5,738 nucleotides of DNA from Bacilli bacterium (GTDB lineage Bacteria > Bacillota_I > Bacilli_A > RF39 > UBA660), in NCBI GenBank assembly GCA_016297695.1, contig JAEDGC010000083.1, positions 1 to 5,738 on the forward strand, written 5' to 3'. This document shows, piece after piece, positions 1 through 5,544 of this stretch. Both the position numbers and the translations under genes were made by a program. Below the pieces are notes generated by a model. That model saw only the letters and a list, made by a program, of their open reading frames with translations. It was not told the origin of the DNA and did no database searches. How positions within the stretch are numbered: the first letter of the stretch is position 1; every line of letters begins with the position of its first letter.

Positions 1-75
1 AAAACCCATTAATCTAGGGCACAATTTTGTGCACGATGATTGACAAACCGTCATTTAAGAAAAAATCATCTTTTT
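1..75. other. Left-edge segment with small dyads and possible plus-strand gene tail
   Basis: No gene is recognised here. A perfect dyad GCACAATTTTGTGC lies at 19-32. A nested structure pairs GATGATT (35-41) with AATCATC (64-70), enclosing TGAC and GTCA (41-44 and 50-53), and is followed on the plus strand by TTTTT at 71-75. A plus-strand frame entering from the left edge reads KPINLGHNFVHDD and stops at TGA 41-43. It could be the tail of a gene whose terminator is the T-tailed hairpin, but thirteen residues are too few to support a gene call. Confidence 0.3.
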
Positions 76-78
76 GCT

Positions 79-108
79 GTTAGTGTACACAGTCTAGTGT
101 GCAAGAAC
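79..108 (-). repeat. 30-bp palindromic element, left copy (imperfect)
   Basis: On the plus strand the arms are GTTAGTGTACAC (79-90) and GTGTGCAAGAAC (97-108), separated by the 6-base spacer AGTCTA. The arms pair at 9 of 12 positions. This unit matches the reverse complement of the copy at 5064-5093 at 26 of 30 positions, including the 6-base spacer length, so the two copies are related and oppositely oriented. The core GTGTACAC is itself a palindrome. It lies upstream of a terminator hairpin and outside any recognised gene. Confidence 0.65.
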
Positions 109-143
109 ATTAATAAAAAATATTAAAAGAGACTTTGTGTGAC

Positions 144-178
144 AAAAGTGGTTCTATAAACAAGAACCACTTTTTATT
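144..178. terminator. Rho-independent terminator hairpin, probably ending the MscS operon
   Basis: A perfect 12-bp stem pairs AAAAGTGGTTCT (144-155) with AGAACCACTTTT (163-174) around a 7-base loop. On the plus strand the stem runs into TTTTTATT. On the minus strand the second arm ends in TTTT followed by GTC. The T tail is better for plus-strand transcripts, but this is the first strong hairpin met by transcripts leaving the MscS gene, about 120 bp after its stop. It may work in both directions. Confidence 0.7.
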
Positions 179-258
179 ACCCCAAACAAGTTTAAAGGTG
201 TAAATACCCCAACATTATTTAAAGGTTATTTTTTGAAAACCCACAACTTATTTAAAGA
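179..258. repeat. Three imperfect 20-bp direct repeats downstream of the MscS gene
   Basis: On the plus strand, copies lie at 179-198 (ACCCCAAACAAGTTTAAAGG), 206-225 (ACCCCAACATTATTTAAAGG) and 239-258 (ACCCACAACTTATTTAAAGA). The block TTTAAAG and the leading ACCC are kept in all three. The middle copy matches each neighbour at 15 of 20 positions. Start-to-start distances are 27 and 33 bp. They fill the spacer between the MscS stop and the terminator. The function is unknown: they could be protein-binding sites, relics of a small repeated element, or AT-rich drift. Confidence 0.5.
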
Positions 259-295
259 GCCGTTTTTTATAATACCTTTTTTTTAAAACAAATAT

Positions 296-1348
296 TTATT
301 TTTCTTGTTCTTCCAATTCTGCTGATGACTCTTTTTGTTCTTTTATAAAATCTTCTACTTCATTTTTGATTTTATTAGTTATTTTAATCTCAGATTTGCT
401 TGGTTGATTAATAACTACTTGATCATAACTTAAATCAATTCCATTTGCAACAATTAATTGACGATATTCTCTTAATAAATCACGTTGCACTTGGTAACGT
501 TCTTCTTCTTTACATTTTGCTATAAGTTTAATCGAAACGTTACTAGAGCCATATGCTGATACGCCTTTATAATAAGGGCCTTCAACAATATCTGGTATTT
601 TTTCTTTAAATTTTTCCAAATTATCTTTTAACAATTTTTCAATAAACTCGATTGGAACATCATATGGGAAGTCACAATCAACAACTGCAAGCGATAATTC
701 TCTTGATAAATTTACTACATTTTTAATATCTGAGTTATTAATAATCTTAATATTTCCTGCCATATCAATTATTTTTGTTGCACGAATACCTATTTCAGCA
801 ACTGTACCACGGAAATCATCAATAGAAACAATTTCTCCAACGCTATATTCATCTTCAAAAATAATAAATACACCAGAAATTATATCCGCAATTAAAGATT
901 GAGCACCAAGACCAACGATCAAAGCAATAACTCCTGCTGACTCCCATAGTGTACGTGTATTAACCCCAAACGCTTGTAATACTAAGAAGAATAAAAGTAT
1001 TGCGGTTGCATATTTCACAATTCCATCAAGTAGTGTAATAACTGTTTTAGCACGTTTACTTTTTTCCATAAACTTTTTAAGAAGCATTCTTAAAAGTTTA
1101 CTAATTGAAAAAATAATTAAAAATAAAACAATGGAATTATAAATTGTTTTTTTATTAGCAGCCCAAGCTCCCGGAATTTTACTAATATCCCAAGTGCTTT
1201 CCTTTGACCATATTGCAAACCCTGTTTTAGGCCATACTATTTGGAAAAATAATCCAAGCACAAAAACAAAAATTACAATAGATATAAGTACTATTCCTAA
1301 AATTTTTAATACTTTTTTAATTTTTTTCTTTTTTTCTAAATCGTTCAT
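296..1348 (-). CDS. MscS-family small-conductance mechanosensitive ion channel
   Basis: This 350-residue membrane channel is expected to open under membrane tension and release solutes during hypo-osmotic shock. Hydrophobic segments lie near residues 15-38, 68-88 and 108-127. They are followed by the Gly/Ala-rich pore helix at about 137-163 (AGVIALIVGLGAQSLIADI, then SGVFIIFED). The family's beta domain follows: YSVGEIVSI, then G-T-V-A-E-I-G-I-R-A-T-K, then an IINNSDI loop near 203-209 where many members have IPNxxI, then NLSR. The alpha/beta vestibule domain occupies about 220-315. The charged tail (316-350) is Lys/Glu-rich. E. coli MscS has 286 residues; the extra length here is an N-terminal membrane segment and the tail. 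The ATG at 1346-1348 has a good AAAGGAG at 1359-1365, which overlaps the stop of the upstream gene, so translation is probably coupled. Family assignment is firm; ion selectivity and the paralogue class cannot be told. Confidence 0.95.
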   Translation of the reverse strand: MNDLEKKKKIKKVLKILGIVLISIVIFVFVLGLFFQIVWPKTGFAIWSKESTWDISKIPGAWAANKKTIYNSIVLFLIIFSISKLLRMLLKKFMEKSKRAKTVITLLDGIVKYATAILLFFLVLQAFGVNTRTLWESAGVIALIVGLGAQSLIADIISGVFIIFEDEYSVGEIVSIDDFRGTVAEIGIRATKIIDMAGNIKIINNSDIKNVVNLSRELSLAVVDCDFPYDVPIEFIEKLLKDNLEKFKEKIPDIVEGPYYKGVSAYGSSNVSIKLIAKCKEEERYQVQRDLLREYRQLIVANGIDLSYDQVVINQPSKSEIKITNKIKNEVEDFIKEQKESSAELEEQEK

Positions 1349-1358
1349 GACTTTTTTT

Positions 1359-1365
1359 CTCCTTT
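1359..1365 (-). promoter_or_regulatory. Shine-Dalgarno of the MscS gene overlapping the upstream stop codon
   Basis: On the minus strand the bases read AAAGGAG, followed by ten bases and the ATG at 1346-1348. The TAA stop of the 940-residue gene (1364-1366) shares its last two bases with this site. Ribosomes finishing the upstream gene stop on the next gene's ribosome site, the usual arrangement for translational coupling. It fixes the MscS start and argues that the two proteins are made together. Confidence 0.75.
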
Positions 1366-4186
1366 ATATAAGTTCATTTACTACTATCTCACGATATTTT
1401 GTACCTAACATTTCAATTTCTTCCAGATATGCATCATAATTAGTAGAATAACTACTATGATAAATAACTATTGATATAATTTCAATCTCACCATCAATTA
1501 TTAATTGAGGATTTGTATTCCAAACATCATCATAACTTGTATATGTGTATTCAATGTCATTAACTTTTATTCTATTATCAAGTTCTCCATTTTGATTAAT
1601 TACTATGCTTAAATTTGTTGAAATGCCATCTCTACTTACTTCCGCATAGAAATTTTCATCCTTAATATAAATTGTGCCTGATGGTGTTTCTTCATACATT
1701 AAGTATGTTACTCCATTGTAGTCAAATAAATAATCATAAACAAATGAATAAATGCGATTGGGTATATTTTCTATAATTGCATACTTATCAGTTCCAATAA
1801 TATCATAATATTTAACTATTACATCATCTGATGCCGATTCTTCATCACTCCATACAAGACGAGCATTATAGTAAATGTTAGGACTTGAAGAAGAAAACAT
1901 CATATTTCGATAAATGTTAATTGTTCCATCTGAATTATAAGTCACAACAGCATCATAAGGATTAACACTATTTGTTGTTGGACTCACATAGTTCTCTTTA
2001 GCAAGACTTTTTGAAACAACAAAAGTTTGTGGTTCTAAACAAGGTTCACCCAAAGCATCAAGTACCTGAATAACTATTTCACCATCACCTAAAAACTCAT
2101 TTAAATTTATATTATATGAATTAGTTAATGTTATTTCTTCATCAATTGAATTTACTGCCTCAGTAATTTTAATTTTATAATCACTTGGAAGATAATATGA
2201 AAAATCTAAAGTAACAGGAAGTGTTCCATCGTATTCACCATAAATTTGAAGTTCATAATTCAAATCAACAGTAACTTTAGTGATTAGCTGATAATCAATT
2301 GTATAAAAAGCTTGATTAATATTTATCTCATGAATAGCATTATCAGCTTGATTATCTTTGAAAGTTAAAATACCAGTAATAGTCATTTCACCATCTTCGC
2401 CTGAAAGCATATCCAATACTAAAACATCACTACTTAATACAGAACTAATGTGTTTTGTATATGAATTAGTACTTGTATTAATAAATAAATCCATTGATGC
2501 ATTTGATAAGTCATATATCATATTACACTCATAAGTAACTTCAAAATAATTTCCATTAAATCTTAATTCCGGAAAGAAAGTTACTTCAGGATAAGAGAAA
2601 CTACTACCTACTATTTGATAACGACTATACTCTTTTTCACTATTTACAAAACGTCCACAGTCGATATATTCAAATGTAATTATATCTAATGATTGATAAT
2701 CATTTATTACTATTAATGCTTCTTCTGTGCCAGAGTATTGTCCTAATAGTATTCCATCACTATTTGTTACTTCTAATTTATAATATAAATTACTACAACT
2801 TGATGTGAACTGTGGATCTACTTTGATTTTTATGTATCCTTCATAATACTCTATTAGTGCTTCACTTGGACTTACCTTTGTATATGTAGCATTAAACTGT
2901 TGACTTACATCATATGTTAATATGTTACTTGTATATACTTCTATCAGTTCATTATTTTCATCTACGTAACATATTACATACTGGTATGTCTTTACTCCAT
3001 AATAAGCATTTGTTATAAGTGAGTATGTCATATTTTCACTATCAATTCTAACGTCTACATACTCATTTGCTAGCTCTGTATTTTGATTATTATATTGTTT
3101 TACAGATGCTATAAACCTATATGTATTATCTAGTAAATCTAAAGTACCATCTACTTTAATTGTATCTATTGTTAATGTACTTGTTTCCGTACTACTATTT
3201 ACAATTAAAACAGGTGAATTCAATTTACCCCATGTTTCAGGATAAGATATTTTTATTTCTTTTTCAAATAGTAATTCTAATTGATTATTGTTTATTGCAA
3301 TAATATATAAATATATTTCATCTGATGTAATACCTTCTAATGTTCCTTTAAAGAAATCATCTTCATTCAATATCTTATTAGTATGTAACAAATCTTTTAT
3401 ATTATCAATATTAGCTTGTTTATTATTACAAATATAAAAACTAGCATCTAAATATTCTTTATTGTAATTTGATAAATAAACAGAATAACATAATCTCGCG
3501 GTCTTTGTGTGTTCATCAAAAGTGAGACTACTATTTAAATCATCATATACTCCTGTTACTTCGCTAAAAGTTTTTGTATTTACTTTTCCTGTATAATATG
3601 TTGTAATTTCATCATTTGAATCATTACCCATAAAATTATATTTATATAGTCTATCTGGTTCTAATCCTGTCACCAAATATGTATTTTTACCATCAATAAC
3701 ATCTATTTTTTTAGTTTCGTCTCCAATAGAAATTTCTATATAATAATCTCCTATTACAAAATTACCTTCGTTTTCACTTTTAATTCCTTCCATGTCGATT
3801 GTGAGAGAAAAATAATCCATCCCAACATTTATATCAATATAATCTTCAACATTATATAATACACTGATAGAAGATATAGTTAGAGCATACAATACTATTA
3901 TAGTTGCAGCTGAAGTTATCGAAGAAATTATTTTCATAACTGAATTTTGACGTAAAGAAGACTTTAAAACATCATTTTGTTTTTTATTATTAATAATATT
4001 TTCTTCGTTAGTTTTATTTTTTCTTTGAGATACATCAATACCTATTTCTTCATATTTTTTTATTTCAAAATTAAAACTATATATTTCTGAAGAGTTATAT
4101 TGTTCCGCTTGAAAATTATACATTTCCTGGAACTTATTTTCTTCTTTAGATGAGAAAATTTCTAATAGTTTATTTTCTTTACTCAT
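1364..4186 (-). CDS. 940-residue single-pass membrane protein with long fibronectin-III-like modular outer region; function unknown
   Basis: I do not recognise this protein as a named family. Residues 1-83 are polar and charged, with no signal peptide. One hydrophobic segment lies at about 85-110 (IISSITSAATIIVLYALTIS and onward). Because the N-terminal side is Lys/Arg-rich (RKNK, NKK, LRQ), the N-terminus should be inside and residues 111-940 outside. The outer part is acidic and rich in Asn, Ser, Thr and Tyr, with alternating beta-strand patterns. Residues 117-207 resemble a fibronectin type III domain, ending with TYLVTGLEPDRLYKYNF and TKTF. About seven further modules of 90-120 residues follow, with approximate boundaries at 208, 315, 430, 531, 632, 733 and 841. 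Two of them resemble each other (438-475 and 740-778). There is no LPXTG motif, catalytic motif or C-terminal anchor. The start at 4186 fits a promoter 39 bp upstream, though its ribosome site is weak. It may be an adhesin, envelope scaffold or sensor; this is inference. Confidence 0.85.
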   Translation of the reverse strand: MSKENKLLEIFSSKEENKFQEMYNFQAEQYNSSEIYSFNFEIKKYEEIGIDVSQRKNKTNEENIINNKKQNDVLKSSLRQNSVMKIISSITSAATIIVLYALTISSISVLYNVEDYIDINVGMDYFSLTIDMEGIKSENEGNFVIGDYYIEISIGDETKKIDVIDGKNTYLVTGLEPDRLYKYNFMGNDSNDEITTYYTGKVNTKTFSEVTGVYDDLNSSLTFDEHTKTARLCYSVYLSNYNKEYLDASFYICNNKQANIDNIKDLLHTNKILNEDDFFKGTLEGITSDEIYLYIIAINNNQLELLFEKEIKISYPETWGKLNSPVLIVNSSTETSTLTIDTIKVDGTLDLLDNTYRFIASVKQYNNQNTELANEYVDVRIDSENMTYSLITNAYYGVKTYQYVICYVDENNELIEVYTSNILTYDVSQQFNATYTKVSPSEALIEYYEGYIKIKVDPQFTSSCSNLYYKLEVTNSDGILLGQYSGTEEALIVINDYQSLDIITFEYIDCGRFVNSEKEYSRYQIVGSSFSYPEVTFFPELRFNGNYFEVTYECNMIYDLSNASMDLFINTSTNSYTKHISSVLSSDVLVLDMLSGEDGEMTITGILTFKDNQADNAIHEININQAFYTIDYQLITKVTVDLNYELQIYGEYDGTLPVTLDFSYYLPSDYKIKITEAVNSIDEEITLTNSYNINLNEFLGDGEIVIQVLDALGEPCLEPQTFVVSKSLAKENYVSPTTNSVNPYDAVVTYNSDGTINIYRNMMFSSSSPNIYYNARLVWSDEESASDDVIVKYYDIIGTDKYAIIENIPNRIYSFVYDYLFDYNGVTYLMYEETPSGTIYIKDENFYAEVSRDGISTNLSIVINQNGELDNRIKVNDIEYTYTSYDDVWNTNPQLIIDGEIEIISIVIYHSSYSTNYDAYLEEIEMLGTKYREIVVNELI

Positions 4187-4191
4187 ACATT

Positions 4192-4200
4192 TTCTTCTTT
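4192..4200 (-). promoter_or_regulatory. Weak purine-rich ribosome binding region for the 940-residue gene
   Basis: The bases just before the ATG at 4186 read AAAGAAGAA on the minus strand. This purine-rich stretch contains AGAAG but no full AGGAGG, at a spacing of about 5-8 nt. It is the best available site and supports the start at 4186, since no other in-frame ATG with a better site lies nearby. The upstream gene of the operon therefore has a poorer ribosome site than the MscS gene behind it. Confidence 0.45.
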
Positions 4201-4224
4201 CATTTTTCGATTTTTATACAAAAT

Positions 4225-4253
4225 ATTATAACATATGAAAAATTTATTTTCAA
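4225..4253 (-). promoter_or_regulatory. Sigma-70/SigA-type promoter with extended -10
   Basis: Read on the minus strand, the -35 box is TTGAAA (4248-4253). A spacer of exactly 17 bp follows, then TATAAT (4225-4230) preceded by TG plus one base, which makes an extended -10. Transcription should begin near 4217-4219, about 30 nt upstream of the ATG at 4186. This promoter would drive the 940-residue gene and, through the 15-bp junction, the MscS gene. No operator is obvious between the promoter and the start codon. Confidence 0.8.
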
Positions 4254-4330
4254 TTTTTTTGATTTACTCTATTAAAACTTATTCTTAAATAGCTTTATAA
4301 AATACCATTTTTATTAATTATTTGTTTTAA

Positions 4331-4354
4331 AATAACACCTAAATAGGTGTTATT
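4331..4354. repeat. Perfect 10-bp inverted repeat between terminator and promoter
   Basis: The arms AATAACACCT (4331-4340) and AGGTGTTATT (4345-4354) flank the 4-base loop AAAT. It lies about 77 bp upstream of the -35 box of the 940-residue gene and 32 bp past the terminator at 4387. On the minus strand the hairpin is followed by TTAAAAC rather than a clean T run. It may be a second, weaker terminator or an operator for the downstream promoter; the sequence does not decide. Confidence 0.55.
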
Positions 4355-4386
4355 AAATATTAGCTTTTTTAGAATATAGTTTATAT

Positions 4387-4415
4387 AAAAAAACCCTATT
4401 TTTTACGATAGGGCT
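4387..4415 (-). terminator. Rho-independent terminator of the right-hand gene block
   Basis: On the minus strand AGCCCTAT (4415-4408) pairs with ATAGGGTT (4399-4392), with one G-U pair, around an 8-base loop. The T run covers 4393-4387 and continues into an AT-rich stretch. It begins 7 bp after the TAA of the broken reading frame at 4423. This insulates the promoter at 4225-4253 from transcription coming from the rubrerythrin side, and shows that the broken frame was once, or still is, at the end of a transcript. Confidence 0.8.
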
Positions 4416-4422
4416 ATCTTTA

Positions 4423-4877
4423 TTAGTTACTTAGTGAAGTAATAGGTAAGCAACTTCTCTTTATTATATTTTCTTTATAATCTGCTACAGAATCATTATT
4501 TGGTGTAAAATTACTAGATGTTACCTCTACACTATTTACTGTTTTTCCATATCAATTTGTACTTAAAACAGAAACTAATGCATCAAGAGAATATACTCTA
4601 TATTTATCAACTACAACACCATCCTCAATATCCATTACAAGTTTGTATCCTTTTTTAGTTCATAAGAAGTATTAACACCAACATATTGTATTGTTGTATC
4701 TTCAGTAACATCAACTACTGGACAAATATCAGTCAAAGGTTTTAAGTTTAATGATATATTAGTAAAATTAGCTAATTTATCAATACATGAATTTGATATT
4801 ATCATTATGTCGAAAAATGTTTTTTTTACATAGTTTTGATAAAAAAATTTCATCTCAAATTTAATAGTTATATTCAC
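4423..4877 (-). pseudogene. Broken reading frame of unknown family, with frameshift and in-frame TGA
   Basis: I do not recognise this product. The first part is open from a GTG at 4875-4877 to 4647 and includes LKPLTDICPVVDVTEDTTIQ and VGVNTSYELKK. At the A6 run (4651-4656) that frame would end four codons later. One base back, the sequence continues sensibly as GYKLVMDIEDGVVVDKYRVY and SLDALVSVLSTN, meets a TGA at 4552-4554, then reads on as YGKTVNSVEVTSSNFTPNND to a TAA at 4423-4425. That TAA sits 7 bp before a good terminator, as expected of a true gene end. Loss of one A from an A7 run plus one nonsense change explains it. There is no convincing ribosome site at the GTG, and the true 5' end may be lost. 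The beta-rich, Asp/Val/Ser/Thr-rich text suggests an exported protein, but this is only an impression. Confidence 0.55.
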
Positions 4878-4941
4878 TTTTTTATATGATTTTATTGAAT
4901 TTGGAGATTATATATTACAACAAAATAAAAGAACACTATTT

Positions 4942-5106
4942 CTAGTGATCTTCCTCTTTCAATTTTCTAATTTGAACATTATAGTCAAGTTTTACATCTC
5001 TTAATAAATCATTAAAAGGCTTCCATCCTGTCAAGTCAGATTCAATGTCTATGTAATTATATTGTTCGTGTACACTAGAATGTGTACACGAACATAACTT
5101 ATTGTA
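4942..5106 (-). pseudogene. Unrecognised in-frame tail after the recombinase remnant
   Basis: The frame of the recombinase remnant continues past its TGA as YNKLCS, runs through the 30-bp palindrome as SCTHSSVHEQ, and then reads YNYIDIESDLTGWKPFNDLL followed by RDVKLDYNVQIRKLKEEDH and a TAG at 4942-4944. YNK directly after the TGA fits the usual continuation of recombinase coiled coils. The part after the palindrome does not resemble any recombinase C-terminus I know and may come from another gene. It has no start codon or ribosome site of its own and is probably not translated. Confidence 0.4.
5064..5093 (+). repeat. 30-bp palindromic element, right copy (perfect)
   Basis: The arms GTTCGTGTACAC (5064-5075) and GTGTACACGAAC (5082-5093) are perfect reverse complements around the spacer TAGAAT. 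Each arm carries the self-complementary 8-mer GTGTACAC, with centres 14 bp apart. The element lies inside decayed recombinase sequence. A T run does not follow on either strand, so it is not an ordinary terminator. The left copy at 79-108 is the same unit inverted, with four differences. It may be a small mobile palindrome, a recombinase or regulator site, or an insertion-sequence end junction. Confidence 0.75.
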
Positions 5107-5340
5107 TCATTCTGACAAGTCGTTATACTTCTTTTGATATTCTTCTTGTGATTGAACTTCTGTAGAGTTTTGCTTTACTAGTTTTCTAACTAGTTCACTA
5201 ATAATATCAATATCATTATTAATTGATGTTATCTTTTCATCAAGTGTCTCTGTATCGGCATTTACCATTTTTGACATTTTCAGAAATGGATTTACTTTCT
5301 TTCTGTGCTATTGATGCCATAATTAATGAATGTTGCAGTA
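5107..5340 (-). pseudogene. Large serine recombinase remnant with internal deletion
   Basis: Two recognisable pieces remain. Around 5264-5320 the minus strand reads MASIAQKESKSISENVKNG. This matches the conserved segment near the end of the serine recombinase catalytic domain, where Tn4451/Tn5397-type large recombinases carry IMASxAQxESxSxSxNV. A second frame from 5268 to 5107 reads DTETLDEKITSINNDIDIIS and then ELVRKLVKQN, QSQEEYQKKYNDLSE. That fits the late coiled-coil region of the same proteins, where EEYQKRY-type text is typical. The recombinase domain and zinc ribbon that belong between them are missing, and the two pieces are in different frames. A TGA at 5107-5109 interrupts the second piece where Arg is expected. 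The catalytic Ser region is absent, so no activity is possible. The upstream end is joined to the superoxide reductase remnant near 5330-5344. Confidence 0.75.
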
Positions 5341-5343
5341 ATC

Positions 5344-5510
5344 ATATACTGTATTATCTTCCACAGTCCATTCTGGAATATGCTTTTCTACTGATCCATC
5401 AGATGTACCAGGAATAATTCTGTCATTTTCTGACCACAGCACAAAACAGGTACACCATAGTCCTTTACTATTGCAATAATATTCCCACAAGGCTCACATA
5501 CATATAATCT
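5344..5510 (-). pseudogene. Desulfoferrodoxin / superoxide reductase remnant
   Basis: The intact enzyme reduces superoxide to peroxide in anaerobes. Here the minus strand from 5510 reads RLYVCEPCGNIIAIVKDYGV then PVLCCGQKMTEL. This keeps the four cysteines (C-x2-C and CC) of the desulforedoxin-like iron site. Loss of one base near 5415 shifts the frame; the next frame gives IPGTSDGSVEKHIPEWTVED and NTVY, including the EKHxP loop whose His binds the catalytic iron in the family. Sequence stops matching there, before the remaining iron ligands. No start codon exists: the codon before Arg is TAA. It lies 34 bp after the rubrerythrin stop, the place where a partner gene of the oxidative-stress pathway would be expected. 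Identification is strong; it is certainly non-functional as written unless the frameshift is an assembly error. Confidence 0.85.
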
Positions 5511-5544
5511 TTATTCTATAAATTATATCTCGTGAATTCTTTTT

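Noticed and set aside
179..258. CRISPR array
   Set aside because: Three degenerate repeats with 7- and 13-bp gaps and no cas genes; repeats and spacers are far too short and irregular.
1194..1439. 81-residue plus-strand open frame
   Set aside because: It lies antisense to the MscS start and the end of the 940-residue gene. It has low-complexity text from T-rich sequence and no ribosome site; the minus-strand frames are clearly the real ones.
1364..4186. Secreted or wall-anchored protein with signal peptide and LPXTG motif
   Set aside because: The hydrophobic segment begins after about 84 residues, no cleavage-type N-terminus is present, and the C-terminus ends in IVVNELI without a sorting signal.
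4552..4554. TGA read as tryptophan (Mycoplasma code)
   Set aside because: The intact genes encode Trp with TGG and contain no internal TGA. Another TGA in the region falls where Arg is expected. Mutation is the simpler account.
4650..4656. Programmed -1 frameshift as the main explanation for the broken frame
   Set aside because: The same gene has a further nonsense codon and no clear start, and neighbouring genes are also decayed. Loss of one A from a homopolymer is enough; kept only as a low-interest finding.
79..5093. The whole operon as an invertible phase-variable segment between the palindromes
   Set aside because: The copies differ at four positions, the nearby recombinase is dead, and the promoter lies inside the segment with its genes, so inversion would not switch them. 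There is no evidence of an inverted form.
5064..5093. Rho-independent terminator at the right palindrome
   Set aside because: The stem is perfect but no T run follows on either strand, and a related copy lies elsewhere in the window, which fits a repeated element better.
5223..5417. 64-residue plus-strand open frame
   Set aside because: It is antisense to the superoxide reductase and recombinase remnants, whose protein similarity on the minus strand is unmistakable.
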